A DNA stretch of 64,000 nt from Methanimicrococcus blatticola (GCF_004363215.1 NZ_SNYS01000009.1:94047-158046), one strand, 5' to 3'; shown: positions 8,122 to 18,336, numbered from the stretch's first letter. Notes: a model not told the origin generated them from the sequence alone. Made by a program: numbers and translations.

Positions 8122-8823
8122 TTATTGAATAATCGGCTCATAAGTATATTTTCTTGAAAAGCCTGACAACATGCTGACGGTTTCAATCAGCTCATCGCAA
8201 TATGTTTCATAATCTTGTTTATCGGGCGCGTTTGCATCCATTGTGTAGCCGCGAATGGCACCGTTAATCAAGATTGCCAATGAAACCGGATTCATTCCGG
8301 GAAATCCGTCTTTTCTTTGAACGGCTTCCAATATTTTTTCCAATAATTCTGTATCTTCATTTCCGAAAATTTTGTAGTACGGCGTTCCGTTTTCATCACG
8401 GCCGTTGTAAATTATCTCCATCAGCGCATCATATTCGTGTTTGTGTTCTTCTGAATATGTCAGGCTGGCTCGAATGTATATATAGAGCATTTCTAAAGGT
8501 GTTTGGGCTTGGGCAACTTTTCCGTGAATATAATTTTCCTGTTTTTGAAGAAGTGCGGCACGCAATTTTTCAATTAATTCGGTTTTTGTCGGGAAATAAT
8601 ATGGGATAAGTGCCGCGCTGATGTCGGCTTTTTTAGCGATTTTTGCCAAACTTGTATTTATGTATCCGGCTTCAATAAGTGTGAGAGTGGCGGCATCTAA
8701 AATCTGTTCCTTTCGAAGATCTGCAATAATTGAATTTTGGGATGCTCTTCTTTCATTTATTTTGCCTGTTATTTCGCCCGAAGTATTGATTTCTTCAAAA
8801 TTGCCCTGATTTTCACTGTTCAT
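8122..8823 (-). CDS. TetR-family transcriptional regulator
   Basis: 233 residues. After a polar N-terminal tail of about 35 residues comes a TetR helix-turn-helix, with REQILDAA-type helix 1, TSLAKIAKKADIS and LIPYYFPTKTELI at about 40-85. The remainder is an all-alpha ligand-binding domain. A bacterial-type repressor; the effector is unknown. GGAGG lies about 13 bases before the ATG. It sits directly upstream of the mannitol-dehydrogenase gene on the same strand, so the two may form one unit and the regulator may control both; this is inference. Divergent from the cyclo-ligase gene. Confidence 0.85.
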   Translation of the reverse strand: MNSENQGNFEEINTSGEITGKINERRASQNSIIADLRKEQILDAATLTLIEAGYINTSLAKIAKKADISAALIPYYFPTKTELIEKLRAALLQKQENYIHGKVAQAQTPLEMLYIYIRASLTYSEEHKHEYDALMEIIYNGRDENGTPYYKIFGNEDTELLEKILEAVQRKDGFPGMNPVSLAILINGAIRGYTMDANAPDKQDYETYCDELIETVSMLSGFSRKYTYEPIIQ

Positions 8824-9043
8824 ACTTCAAAATCCTCCGTCATGTCTTCTGGTGGTCTTTTTATTATTTTTGTTTATTTGTTCAATATTTTAAATTAATA
8901 GTAAATTTATCAAATAATCATTCAATTATTTAAATCTGCGTTAAATTTTTCAAAAAATGATTTTTTGCCGCAAAAGTTAATAAAATAAAAGAACCTTTTA
9001 CGGTTGTTGTTTTTAAATGTCCGGTATTGCCGCGCATTTGAAT

Positions 9044-9053
9044 CTTATATTTA
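9044..9053 (+). promoter_or_regulatory. TATA box of the cyclo-ligase gene
   Basis: CTTATATTTA is centred 29 bases before ATG 9078. There is no Shine-Dalgarno between them, so the transcript is probably leaderless. Confidence 0.5.
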
Positions 9054-9077
9054 ATACGTTCATCCGTTTGTGAAATC

Positions 9078-9641
9078 ATGAAACACCATTTCCGGCAATT
9101 TTTGCGCGCGCACCGCGACAGCTTAACGCAGGCTGAAGTTCTTGAAAAAAGCAAGGCGATTACCGACAGGCTTATTCAATCGGATTTGTTTGAAAAAAGC
9201 GGTTCTTTGTTTGCGTATTTGGATGTCCGGAATGAAGTTTCAACGCGTTTGTTGATCGAACATTGTTTTGAGGTTGGGAAGCCTGTTTATGTTCCCGTGA
9301 CGCGCGATCAGGAAATGTTTTTTGCGCAGCTTCATGATTTTTCTGATTTGATTGAGGCCGGATATGGTATTTCGGAACCGGCTCACCCTGTGAAAGCTGA
9401 ACCTGATGAAAAATCGCTTTTTATTATTCCGGGTGTCGGGTTTGATAAATGCGGCAACCGCATCGGGTATGGTGCCGGTTTTTATGATAAATACTTGCAT
9501 TGCCGCAACTACATGCATTTGGTTGGAATTTGCTTTGAAATTCAAATGGCAGATGAACTTCCAAAGGAAGAAACGGATGTTCAAATGGATTCAATTTTGA
9601 CGGAAAATCGATGGATACTTATTGAAAAAGAGCGTCGGTAA
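9078..9641 (+). CDS. 5-formyltetrahydrofolate cyclo-ligase
   Basis: 187 residues, normal length. The family converts 5-formyl-THF to 5,10-methenyl-THF with ATP. Supporting motifs are the basic N-terminus with RAHRDSL, and the signature IPGVGFDKCGNRIGYGAGF at about 117-135 followed by YDKYL, which forms the nucleotide/folate site. A folate enzyme in a methanogen fits Methanosarcinales, some of which use folates for biosynthesis beside methanopterin. Monocistronic. Confidence 0.9.
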   Translation: MKHHFRQFLRAHRDSLTQAEVLEKSKAITDRLIQSDLFEKSGSLFAYLDVRNEVSTRLLIEHCFEVGKPVYVPVTRDQEMFFAQLHDFSDLIEAGYGISEPAHPVKAEPDEKSLFIIPGVGFDKCGNRIGYGAGFYDKYLHCRNYMHLVGICFEIQMADELPKEETDVQMDSILTENRWILIEKERR

Positions 9642-9981
9642 TCGGACTTTAAAAAATCTAAAAATCGGTTACATGTAATACATTATATTCTTAATATTAT
9701 TCTTGTTTTTCTTTATTTCTAATTGGAATTATTTCTAAAAACACCTATATTTCCAATCGAGCATCTATCAAAAATATCGTGCTGTTCGTTCTCACTTTTT
9801 CGCAATAGGTTTTTATACTATTACGGATTTATATAGCTTTACACATAGTAACGTTTAGCATATCATAGATGTCTCAAATTATGTCAATCAAATGATATCT
9901 TTGGCATTTTTCATATGCTAGGTTTTGCTTAATACACGCTGTTGTTAATGTTTATTTACATCAATTGATGTCGCAGCTAAA

Positions 9982-10018
9982 AACGCCACACTTTCAATTA
10001 TTAACGCCACACTATCAA
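9982..10018. repeat. Direct repeat upstream of ftsZ
   Basis: AACGCCACACTTTCAA (9982-9997) and AACGCCACACTATCAA (10003-10018) are spaced 21 bases apart, two helical turns, about 80 bases before the ftsZ TATA box. This could be a regulator site. The rest of 9642-10140 is AT-rich; I see no gene in it. Confidence 0.5.
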
Positions 10019-10093
10019 ATGTTATCATTCAATATTTCGATTTTGAATTGATTGACATTTTATAGGAATTAAAAAATAATCTAAAAACAGCCA

Positions 10094-10103
10094 CATATAT
10101 AAT
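10094..10103 (+). promoter_or_regulatory. TATA box of ftsZ
   Basis: CATATATAAT lies 42 bases before the ATG, and AGAGGT at 10127-10132 is the Shine-Dalgarno. The leader would be about 18-20 bases. Confidence 0.6.
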
Positions 10104-10140
10104 TCACACAATTTCGCACAATTCAAAGAGGTTTTCGTAT

Positions 10141-11250
10141 ATGCAGTCCATCATTCAAGAAGCATTAAAATACTCAGAACAGGAAAAATCCGTTTCAAGC
10201 GCAGAAGGCGACGGCGGTTTTGATGAATTCGGTCAACCCCGCATTGTTATCATTGGTTGCGGCGGTGCCGGTAACAACACAATCAAACGTCTCTATAATA
10301 TGGGCGTTGAAAACGCTGAAACAATATGTATTAATACCGACAAGCAGGATCTTGACAGAACCCGCGCTGACAAAAAGATTTTAATCGGTAAAACCCTCAC
10401 AAGAGGTCTCGGTGCAGGCGGTTACCCCGAAATCGGCAGAAAAGCAGCCGAACTCGCCCGCGGAACTCTTGAATCTGTTTTAAAAGATGCTGACCTTGTT
10501 TTCGTCACAGCCGGTATGGGCGGCGGAACAGGTACAGGTGTCGCACCCGTTGTTGCAGAAGTTGCAAAAGAACAGGGCGCAATCGTTATCGGTATGGTCT
10601 CAACACCCTTTAAAGTTGAAGGTTCACGCTCACAGAAAGCAATGGACGGTGTTGAAGCATTAAAGAAGGCCGCCGACACAGTCGTTATTTTGGACAACCA
10701 GAGACTTTTGGCTCATGTCCCCAACCTTCCCATTGATCAAGCTCTTTCCGTTATGGACCAGCTCATCGCTGAAACCGTGAAAGGCATCACTGAAACAATC
10801 ACAGAATACTCTTTGATCAACCTTGACTACGCTGATGTCCGCGCCACAATGGGCTGCGGCGGAATTGCCGTTATGATGGTCGGCGAATCCAAGAACCAGA
10901 ACAAGAGTCAGGAAGTTGTCAAAGCAGCACTCAACCACCCGCTTCTCGACGTCGATTACCGCGGCGCAACCGGATGTCTCATTCACATCACCGGCGGCCC
11001 CGACATGAGTCTTCAAGAAGCCATGGAAATCGGTGAACAGCTCACCTACGAAATTTCCGACGAAGCAAAAGTGACAATCGGCGCACGTGTTCTCGAAGAA
11101 TACGAAGGTCGTGTCAGAGTTATGGCAATTATGACAGGCGTTCAGCAGAAGATCGGCAGTTTCTCTGCTTCTTCTACAATGAATTCCGCCTCCGTCAGAA
11201 GCAAAGATGTCAACCTGTCTGCTTCCAGAGACATCATTGACTTCATTTAA
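10141..11250 (+). CDS. ftsZ: Cell division protein FtsZ
   Basis: 369 residues. A tubulin-like GTPase that polymerises at midcell into the division ring. The glycine-rich GCGGAGNN loop starts at residue 39, the tubulin signature GGGTGTG is at 127-133, and the T7 catalytic loop NLDYADV starts at 227 with both acidic residues present. The C-terminal tail (about 340-369) is short and ends in RDIIDFI, a likely conserved peptide for partners such as SepF, which is also encoded in this window (18337). Codon use is more C-ending than neighbours, which suggests high expression. The gene is alone, followed by a hairpin terminator; the secE-nusG genes often found after archaeal ftsZ are absent. Confidence 0.97.
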   Translation: MQSIIQEALKYSEQEKSVSSAEGDGGFDEFGQPRIVIIGCGGAGNNTIKRLYNMGVENAETICINTDKQDLDRTRADKKILIGKTLTRGLGAGGYPEIGRKAAELARGTLESVLKDADLVFVTAGMGGGTGTGVAPVVAEVAKEQGAIVIGMVSTPFKVEGSRSQKAMDGVEALKKAADTVVILDNQRLLAHVPNLPIDQALSVMDQLIAETVKGITETITEYSLINLDYADVRATMGCGGIAVMMVGESKNQNKSQEVVKAALNHPLLDVDYRGATGCLIHITGGPDMSLQEAMEIGEQLTYEISDEAKVTIGARVLEEYEGRVRVMAIMTGVQQKIGSFSASSTMNSASVRSKDVNLSASRDIIDFI

Positions 11251-11282
11251 TCAAAACGAACTAAAAACGATCTGAAGAGTTT

Positions 11283-11310
11283 GTAAGCGTGTGACGCTTA
11301 CATTTTCTCT
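11283..11310 (+). terminator. ftsZ terminator hairpin
   Basis: GTAAGCG (11283-11289) pairs with CGCTTAC (11295-11301) around the loop TGTGA, and a T/C-rich tract follows. Confidence 0.55.
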
Positions 11311-11378
11311 CCTTCTATCTCTGTGTTTAATTTTTTTCATTTTAATTTTTTCTTTCTTTTTTCTTCTCTTTTTCTTTG

Positions 11379-11959
11379 AGCTTCCATGCACTCGCTAACG
11401 CTTGTGAAATGCGTCGTTGGAGGTGGTTGTTTGTTTTTTCAATTATTTTTGTTTGAATTGAAACATCATTTTTTCAAAAACTCAAAAAAACGAACGCCAT
11501 CTAAATCCTAAATATTTTCTTTTTTCTTTTTTTGGTTTTAAAGGGCGTTCGGGTTTGAAAAAATAATAAAATCGGATGTTTATGGTTTTGTTATTTTAAT
11601 TAAAAGTTCAAAAACGACCGCAATTGAAATTTTATGAGCGGTAGCGAGTAAAATTGAAAATTGCGGATTATTCCTCGACGCTTCCAAAACATTGTTCACA
11701 ATCTATTAATTTTTAGTAAAATCACGATTTTATTTTTAATCAGCGTGGGGGAAATCTCCAACTCCTTCTTTCACTCGCTAACGCTCGTGAAACGCGTCGT
11801 TGGAGGTGGTTGTTTCGTTTTTTCAAATTTATCAAGTCGAACATCCTTTTTCAAAAATATAATAAAAATCGAACGCCGTTAATACTCTGAATAATATCCT
11901 GTTTTATTTTTGGGTTTTGTGGGGCGTTCGGATATGAAAATGAATTAAAATGGATGTTC
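11379..11959 (-). repeat. Composite palindromic repeat cluster R2 (B'-A'-C'-B'-A')
   Basis: Same modules as at 2575-3330 in opposite orientation: partial B' 11379-11430, A' 11461-11582, C' 11606-11673, B' 11752-11810, A' 11839-11959. The first B' lacks the outer part of its left arm and abuts a T-rich tract. The cluster occupies the ftsZ to DHPS-like gap. Confidence 0.85.
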
Positions 11960-11982
11960 ATTTTTTTTATTTGCTTGAAAAG

Positions 11983-11990
11983 TTTATTTA
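11983..11990 (+). promoter_or_regulatory. TATA box of the DHPS-like gene
   Basis: TTTATTTA is centred about 29 bases before ATG 12016, just outside repeat cluster R2. No Shine-Dalgarno is visible; probably leaderless. Confidence 0.4.
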
Positions 11991-12015
11991 TCCCTTCGGT
12001 CATTTATGATTCATT

Positions 12016-13764
12016 ATGAAAATACTCGTTGTGACCGGCCTGTTGGCCGAAGCTGCCGTTCGAAAATCTGTTGAAGATCGCGCAGATGTTCTCGTTTTGC
12101 CGACGGAAGTTGCAGCGCTTATCACACCGCAAAAGCTGATTTCAGGTTTTTCTAATTCTGTTTTTTCAAACAAAAAATACGATGCCGTTTTGGTCTCAGG
12201 CTTTTCAAAATTCAACTTTGAAAAAGCGGAAAAAGAAATCGGCAGTCCGATTTATTTGGGGCCGAAACACGCGGTTGATTTAAAATATGTTTTGTCTTCT
12301 CCTGTTTTTTCAAAGACTGTTCCTTCTTGTGAATTAATTCAAAATCAAAAAAGTGAACAAGCATTTGAAATTTTAAAAGAATACGAAGCAACCGAATCGC
12401 CGGTATTTCATATCGGTTCCGTTTCAATCGGCGGCACATCCCGTATGAAAATTTTAGCCGAAATCGTTGCCGCCGAATCGTTGACAAAAGACGAATTACG
12501 TTTTCAAGTTTCCCTGTTAGCCTCGGAAGGCGCTGATATGATTGATGTCGGTTTCTCTCCCGATGCTGATGAGCAAACCGTTTCATCCGTTTTTTCTTAT
12601 GTAAAATCCATCTCTCCTGTTCCTGTCAGCATTGATTCCGGGGATTTTTCTCAAATCCTTTCCGGCATTGCAAACGGCGCGGATTTGGTTTTGAGCGTCG
12701 ACAGCCGAATTTTGGATGAATACAGCGAATTGCTGTCCCGAAAAGAGTTCGGTCATTCTGCCGATTATCCGATTTTTGAAATAGTCGCTTTTGTCGTTAT
12801 CCCTGATTTGTTTTCTAAAGAAGATCGACTCACGACATTGGAAAAAAACATTTCAGCGGCCCGACAAATGGGAATGAAAAAAATAATTGCCGATCCGATT
12901 TTGTCGCCACCCGGAAAAGATCTCCTCCCTTCATTAATGAATTATTATTCATTTCATCAGCGAAATCCTGATGTTCCGATTTTATTCGGTGCAGGCAACG
13001 TGACTGAATTATTCGATGCCGATTCCGTCGGAATGAATGCGCTTTTGGCTGAAATGGCCGATGAATGCGGCGCTTCTGTTTTGTTCACGCCTTACGCCGG
13101 CGATAAAGGAAAAGGATCTGTTCGTGAACTCAAAACAGCATCTGAAATGATGGTTTTATCCGACATCCGTGATTCTTCTCCGAAAGATTTGGGGATTGAT
13201 CTCCTGATCCTGAAAGAAAAACGCAAACGCCATGATTTCAATTTAAATTTGATTTCAGAAAGCGGTGTTTTTGATTTGCTTCATTTGCGGGAGGATGAAT
13301 CCAAAAATAAAAAGCCGGGAAATGGGATTGAATCGGCCGAAACAATCAACTCAAATGAGCCGGCGCAAACGGCACGTTCTCTTGTCTTTTCAGGCACGTT
13401 AAGTCCGGATTTTACGGCTGAAACAAAATGGGGCTGGAAATCCGATCTGTTCGGCAATTTTTTAATTGGCGTTCTTCCGGCAAGCCTGTTGGCAGATTAT
13501 TTTATTCGTCATCATGGTTTTTATGAAAACAGCCCAGAAATTCAAACACTGAAAGCCGTTAAAACACCCGAAAGCCGTGTTATTGTTGCTGTTCACAAAA
13601 AAGCAATTATTGTCGGAACGGATTCTGCTTTCATGCTTGAATCCATTCTCGGTCAAAATTTGATTTCCGAATTGAGCCATGCCGGTTATTTGGGGCGCGA
13701 ACTTCAAAAAGCGGAAATTGCAGTTATATTCGGGCGAAGTTATGCACAGGATGATGTTTTTTAA
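12016..13764 (+). CDS. Dihydropteroate synthase-like protein (TIGR00284 / MJ0107 type)
   Basis: 582 residues. The N-terminal 130 residues begin MKILVVTGLLAE, as in the archaeal DHPS-related family, not in bacterial FolP. A TIM-barrel pterin-binding domain follows, with DMIDVGFSPDAD, VPVSIDS and a later lattice of DPI/LFGAGNVTEL strands. The C-terminal 120 residues (after KTPESR) are an extra domain. The family is thought to act on pterins in methanogens, possibly in tetrahydromethanopterin metabolism, but the reaction is not firmly settled. Monocistronic, with a leaderless-type promoter. Confidence 0.8.
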   Translation: MKILVVTGLLAEAAVRKSVEDRADVLVLPTEVAALITPQKLISGFSNSVFSNKKYDAVLVSGFSKFNFEKAEKEIGSPIYLGPKHAVDLKYVLSSPVFSKTVPSCELIQNQKSEQAFEILKEYEATESPVFHIGSVSIGGTSRMKILAEIVAAESLTKDELRFQVSLLASEGADMIDVGFSPDADEQTVSSVFSYVKSISPVPVSIDSGDFSQILSGIANGADLVLSVDSRILDEYSELLSRKEFGHSADYPIFEIVAFVVIPDLFSKEDRLTTLEKNISAARQMGMKKIIADPILSPPGKDLLPSLMNYYSFHQRNPDVPILFGAGNVTELFDADSVGMNALLAEMADECGASVLFTPYAGDKGKGSVRELKTASEMMVLSDIRDSSPKDLGIDLLILKEKRKRHDFNLNLISESGVFDLLHLREDESKNKKPGNGIESAETINSNEPAQTARSLVFSGTLSPDFTAETKWGWKSDLFGNFLIGVLPASLLADYFIRHHGFYENSPEIQTLKAVKTPESRVIVAVHKKAIIVGTDSAFMLESILGQNLISELSHAGYLGRELQKAEIAVIFGRSYAQDDVF

Positions 13765-13913
13765 TTTTTTCAATCTTTTTTTCTCTCAATCCGTAATGGC
13801 GGATTTAAGCGTTATAAGTTAAGTGTTTAAGTTAAGCGTTTAAGGGTAGTTTATTAATATTTTGAAAATATTATTTGAACATTAGTTTACAGATTTGTTT
13901 TTCAGGTGACTAC

Positions 13914-14375
13914 ATGAGAATTAACAGCGACGACAAAATGAGAATTTTCGGAGTTCTGGCGGAAAGATATTTCGCGGACAACAATTGGAAATATTATTCC
14001 ATTGAAAAAAGCACTGAACGCCTTCAAAAGATTGCAGAAGACATCAACGGGCAACACAACGCTTATCCGAGCATTACACGCGACTGGTACGTCCAAAACG
14101 GCGGTGCTCGCGACATTCATTTGGCAGATTCATGGGATGAACTCAAAACCATTGTCGGGTTTATGAAAAGCAGTCCCGGATATTTTGATTATTTTGTTGA
14201 CACCGGCGAAATTAAAGCATTTTGCATTTTGAGTGCTACAAAAGAACTTGAGCCCGAAAGAATCGAAGTCATCTTAAAAGCTCAGGAAGCCGGCATCCGT
14301 ACACTTGTTTTCTTGGCAAACGTGCCGAGCGATATTGAAGCCAGCATTCTTCAGATTCGAAAGAGTGAATGCTGA
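13914..14375 (+). CDS. Conserved hypothetical protein
   Basis: 153 residues, soluble. I do not recognise a domain. It is rich in Ile, Glu and Lys, with no cysteine cluster and no membrane segment. The start is ATG 13914, because AGGTGAC lies 3-9 bases upstream; an in-frame TTG at 13875 would make a 166-residue protein but has no ribosome-binding site. The final stretch has alternating hydrophobic strands (RTLVFLANVP), which suggests an alpha/beta fold, possibly endonuclease- or RecB-like in outline; that is only a guess. Confidence 0.7.
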   Translation: MRINSDDKMRIFGVLAERYFADNNWKYYSIEKSTERLQKIAEDINGQHNAYPSITRDWYVQNGGARDIHLADSWDELKTIVGFMKSSPGYFDYFVDTGEIKAFCILSATKELEPERIEVILKAQEAGIRTLVFLANVPSDIEASILQIRKSEC

Positions 14376-14536
14376 TTTTTCTTTTTTTATTCATTCATTT
14401 TTTTGCTCATTTTATTTTTGCTCATTTTATTTTTAATCGTTTTATTTTTGGCCGTTTTTATATTTCATTAAACTTGTTTTGATGGTTTTGAATCTGTTTT
14501 AATCTTCGATTCCGTTTTGTTTTTTCATTGTGAACA

Positions 14537-14700
14537 ATTTTTATATACCATCAGACTATTACTCATTCGTTATTGCCGTCTGCCGCAATCTGTTCATTTC
14601 AGGTGCAGCCGCGTACGGTTTAATTTAATTTCAGCGGTCATTTGCCGGGACGCCGGAAACGAATTGCTGAGAGGTTATCATTATTATTTTTGTTAAATTA
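14537..14700 (+). ncRNA. Possible non-coding RNA or long leader upstream of hppA
   Basis: The gap 14376-14778 starts T-rich, then a TATA-like TTTTTATATA is followed by about 130 bases of clearly higher GC (14560-14690) with no open frame and short complementary stretches such as GCCGGGACGCCGG. A second A/T promoter-like region lies before hppA at about 14744-14753. It could be a stable RNA or a 5' leader of hppA; I cannot assign a family. Confidence 0.25.
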
Positions 14701-14778
14701 TTTTTCACATAATATTTAACATTGAAATTTTAATTTCAAATATTATATAATTTAAATTGGTTAAGAAAGAGGTATAAA

Positions 14779-16824
14779 ATGGATTTGGGATACTTGATTT
14801 ATCTGGCTCCTATTTCCGGTTTGGTCAGTCTTCTTTTTGCAGCCCTTTTAGCACGTAAAGTTCTCGCAGAGGACAAAGGCTCAAAAGAGATGCAGGATAT
14901 TGCGGCGGCCATTCAGGAAGGGGCGATGGCGTATCTGAATCGCCAGTATAAGACAATCGCGATTGTCGCGGTTATTTTAACAGTTTTAATCGTTGCGCTT
15001 TTGCCCAAAGATGATTTGTACAGCGTTAAAGTCGCTATCGGTTTCATCTTCGGTGCGCTTTCATCCGCAGCAGCCGGCTACATCGGCATGAACGTTTCCG
15101 TTCGCGCAAACGTCAGAACCGCAGCCGCTGCCAAGAACGGTCTGGAACACGCCTTAAATGTCGCTTTCCGCGGCGGTGCTGTGACCGGTTTGGCCGTTGT
15201 CGGTCTTTCAATTCTCGGGGTCAGTGTTTTCTATTTGATTTACGGTGACGTCGACTTGGTTATCGGATTCGGTTTCGGTGCCAGTTTAATCAGTTTGTTT
15301 GCCAGAGTCGGCGGCGGTATTTATACCAAAGCAGCTGACGTCGGCGCAGATATTGTCGGTAAAGTCGAAGCGGGCATTCCCGAAGACGATCCGAGAAACC
15401 CGGCCGTTATCGCTGACAACGTCGGTGACAACGTCGGTGACTGTGCCGGTATGGGTGCAGACTTGTTCGAGACTTACGCTGTGACTTTGCTTGCGGCAAT
15501 GCTTCTTGGTTCACTTGTTTTGGGTTCAATTCCGAACGCCATTCTCTATCCGTTGATGCTCGGCGCGGCAGCGATTTTCGTGACAATCATTTCTTTGTTC
15601 TTCGTCCGTCTCGGCGCAAGCAAGAACATCATGAATGCTCTTTACAAAGGCGTTGCAGCAGCCACAGTTATCAGTGCAGTTGTTTTCTTCTTCATTACGG
15701 ATTTCTTAATCGGCGACTACAGATTCTATATTGCAGCACTCGTCGGCATGGTCATTACTGTTTTGATGGTTATTTTCACGGAATACTACACTTCTACCAA
15801 ATACCGCCCGGTTAAGGAAATTGCCGCCGCTTCTCAAACAGGCGCCGGTACCAACGTTATTTCCGGTTTGTCTTTCGGTTTTGAAAGTACAGCCCTTCCG
15901 GTTATCGCAATCGTTGCAGGTATCTTGATTTCATTCCTCATTGTCGGCGGCGCTGCTGACCCGACAATCGGTCTTTACGGCATTGCGGTCGCTGCCGTTG
16001 CCATGCTTTCCACAACCGGCATGATTGTCGCATTGGACTGCTATGGCCCGATTACGGACAATGCAGGCGGTATCGCTGAAATGTCTCAACAGCCTGAATC
16101 TGTCAGAGCTGTGACCGATGAACTTGACGCTGTCGGCAACACAACCAAAGCCGTGACAAAAGGTTACGCAATCGGCTCTGCCGCGCTCGGTGCTTTGGCA
16201 CTTTTCGCTGACTACAAACTTAAAGTCGATTTGGGCGCAGGCTCGCTTTCCATTGACAACCCGCTCGTTTTGATCGGTCTTTTGATCGGCGGTCTTTTGC
16301 CGTTCGTTTTCTCGTCTGTGACAATGCGCGCTGTCAGCAAAGCAGCCATGAAAGTCGTTGATGAAGTTCGCCGTCAGTTCCGCGAAATCCCCGGAATTAT
16401 GGAAGGCACTGCAAAACCCGAATACGGCAAATGTGTCGACATCGTGACATCCGCAGCCCTTCGTGAAATGGTTGTTCCGGGATTGCTTGCAATCGTTGTG
16501 CCAATTCTTGTCGGTGTCATCTTCGGTTCAGAAGCGCTTGCCGGTCTTTTGATTGGTATCATCGTTGTCGGTCTCATGCTCGCCATGACACTCAACAACG
16601 CCGGCGGTGCCTGGGATAACGCAAAGAAGTTAATCGAATCCGGTCTTTACGGCGGCAAGGGCTCTGAAGCTCACAAAGCAGCTGTTGTCGGCGACACAGT
16701 CGGCGATCCGGCAAAAGACACATCCGGTCCGGGTTTGAACGCTTTGATTAAAGTCGTGAACATGATTGCCATTCTTTTCGCCACACTCTTCGTGAGCGGC
16801 GGATTGCTCGGCGGTCTCTTCTGA
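14779..16824 (+). CDS. hppA: Membrane-bound proton-translocating pyrophosphatase, K+-independent type
   Basis: 681 residues, about 16 membrane helices. It hydrolyses pyrophosphate and pumps H+ across the cytoplasmic membrane. The catalytic loop has [19 protein letters not shown], then [19 protein letters not shown]; the last loop has [14 protein letters not shown]. The motif GNTTK at residues 453-457 has Lys where K+-dependent enzymes have Ala, so this is the K+-independent, proton-pumping class. AGAGGT precedes the ATG. It probably recovers energy from biosynthetic pyrophosphate in a low-energy methanogen. Monocistronic; a hairpin with T-tract follows at about 16839-16870. Confidence 0.95.
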   Translation: MDLGYLIYLAPISGLVSLLFAALLARKVLAEDKGSKEMQDIAAAIQEGAMAYLNRQYKTIAIVAVILTVLIVALLPKDDLYSVKVAIGFIFGALSSAAAGYIGMNVSVRANVRTAAAAKNGLEHALNVAFRGGAVTGLAVVGLSILGVSVFYLIYGDVDLVIGFGFGASLISLFARVGGGIYTKAADVGADIVGKVEAGIPEDDPRNPAVIADNVGDNVGDCAGMGADLFETYAVTLLAAMLLGSLVLGSIPNAILYPLMLGAAAIFVTIISLFFVRLGASKNIMNALYKGVAAATVISAVVFFFITDFLIGDYRFYIAALVGMVITVLMVIFTEYYTSTKYRPVKEIAAASQTGAGTNVISGLSFGFESTALPVIAIVAGILISFLIVGGAADPTIGLYGIAVAAVAMLSTTGMIVALDCYGPITDNAGGIAEMSQQPESVRAVTDELDAVGNTTKAVTKGYAIGSAALGALALFADYKLKVDLGAGSLSIDNPLVLIGLLIGGLLPFVFSSVTMRAVSKAAMKVVDEVRRQFREIPGIMEGTAKPEYGKCVDIVTSAALREMVVPGLLAIVVPILVGVIFGSEALAGLLIGIIVVGLMLAMTLNNAGGAWDNAKKLIESGLYGGKGSEAHKAAVVGDTVGDPAKDTSGPGLNALIKVVNMIAILFATLFVSGGLLGGLF

Positions 16825-17099
16825 TGATAAAACAGTAAGAAAAGAACTTTTTCTTTTCTTCTTTTTACTTTTTCTTTTTTTATGTTGTTTTTATGTCGGT
16901 TTTATGTTGTTTTTAATGTTTTTTAGTTGTTTTAATAATTTCATTTGTTTTTCAAAACGGTGTTCCGTTTTTCTGTTTTTAAAATTTGTACGGCTCGCAC
17001 GCGGCGGGCGATTTAATTACTCGATCAGATAAATCTCTCACTTTCAGCACCTTTTTATCTTACTTTTTCATATCATCATTAGAATTTTCAGGTGATTTT

Positions 17100-17585
17100 T
17101 TGAAAATAAAGTCAAGAGTCAGTCTCAGGAAAAATGATAAAAACAAAATGGTTGAGGCTCTTCGTGAAATTTACGGAGAGGATATTTCTGTTTTTTCAAA
17201 CGCTAAGTTTGAAGTCATCACAACGGATGAATTCAAAGTGATTTTCGCTGACGGCAAACAGATGTTTATTGAGTATGACGGTCAGCTTTTCCCGACCGTG
17301 CGCGGCGCGCTTGAGCTGCTGCCGCCGAAGCGTGTTGTGACGGTGGATATGGGTGCTGTTAAATTCGTTGTCAACGGTGCGGATGTCATGAGCCCGGGGA
17401 TTGTTGCCGCCGATTCTTCCATTCAAAAAGAGGATTTGGTTGTCATCGTCGAAGAAACGCACAAGAAACCTCTTGCCATCGGCCGCGCTTTGATTTCGGG
17501 AGATGAAATGACAGCTGCCGGTTCCGGAAAAGCGATTAAGTCGCTGTCTTATGTCGGCGATGCGCTTTGGGGTCTTGAAATTTGA
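17100..17585 (+). CDS. PUA-domain RNA-binding protein (archaeal MCT-1/MJ1432-like)
   Basis: 161 residues. The N-terminal half is an alpha/beta pre-PUA domain (KNKMVEALREIYG); the C-terminal half (about 85-161) is a PUA domain with VTVDMGAVKFVVNGADVM and LAIGRALISG. PUA proteins bind structured RNA, and this family is related to the eukaryotic translation factor MCT-1. I chose the TTG at 17100 because CAGGTGA lies just upstream. An ORF beginning at 16986 has a non-family hydrophobic extension and no ribosome-binding site. The gap upstream (16825-17099) is T-rich without a gene. Confidence 0.85.
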   Translation: MKIKSRVSLRKNDKNKMVEALREIYGEDISVFSNAKFEVITTDEFKVIFADGKQMFIEYDGQLFPTVRGALELLPPKRVVTVDMGAVKFVVNGADVMSPGIVAADSSIQKEDLVVIVEETHKKPLAIGRALISGDEMTAAGSGKAIKSLSYVGDALWGLEI

Positions 17586-17671
17586 TAATAAAATCCGACA
17601 ACATTTACAAAAAATTATAAATGTGATGGGCTCTGTTTCTCATCCGTGTTTAATATTTAGGGGCGTTTTTA

Positions 17672-18007
17672 ATGGACAGTTTGATGACGATTATTTGTAT
17701 GGCGATTGTGGTTGAAGGTATTATTTCTTACGCGAAACAAATCGCAGTTGACAAGTCAATGGCATGGCAGAATATTTTGGCGATTCTTTTCGGAATTGCA
17801 ATCAGTTATTGCTATTCTGTTGACATTATCGGATATTTCGGTATCACAACCGAGGTTCCCTATATCAGTTTTATTTTGACAGGCATTCTCATTTCACGCG
17901 GCAGTAACTATGTTTTTGATTTCATTAAGCTCGTTACGATGAAAAGCAGCAGTTTGCAGTGTGAAACCGTAAAATGTGAAGCCGATTGCGGAAAAAAAGA
18001 TGAATGA
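17672..18007 (+). CDS. Small membrane protein of unknown function
   Basis: 111 residues. Three hydrophobic segments (about 3-20, 34-52 and 62-78) alternate with short loops, in the outline of small holin-like or membrane-scaffold proteins. The cytoplasmic tail contains Cys and Lys/Glu (CETVKCEADCGKK), a possible metal site. A TATA-like AAAATTATAAATG lies at about 17612-17624, and GGGGCG stands before the ATG. The function is not known, and the spacing to neighbours suggests its own unit. Confidence 0.65.
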   Translation: MDSLMTIICMAIVVEGIISYAKQIAVDKSMAWQNILAILFGIAISYCYSVDIIGYFGITTEVPYISFILTGILISRGSNYVFDFIKLVTMKSSSLQCETVKCEADCGKKDE

Positions 18008-18135
18008 TTCTCATTTACTCTTTTCTTTTTTTTCTCATTTTCTTTTTTTCGTTTCACTTTCTCTCTTCGTTTTTTTCTTCTCTTCGTTTTTCTCTTTCTT
18101 ATTTTTGTTCTTTTTTGATTCGTTTTTTTATATTT
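18008..18135 (+). other. Pyrimidine-rich tract after the small membrane protein gene
   Basis: About 120 bases are almost only T and C on the + strand. Long T tracts of this kind act as archaeal intrinsic terminators. Beyond it, a TATA-like TTTATAAATATG (18193-18204) may serve sepF. I see no gene in 18008-18336. Confidence 0.5.
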
Positions 18136-18336
18136 TTACGCTTAACGCTGAATTTTTATCAAACCATATGAAACCGCATGTTTTTACACACAAGTTTATA
18201 AATATGTATAGCATTAATGCTTTATATTATTCCATATAATTTACATAAAATTATCAACATTGGGAAATTTTTCGGTCCCTTTTCCGATTCGTTTTCCGTT
18301 TTACACACATTTAATTAATAAACAAAGGTGTTTCCA

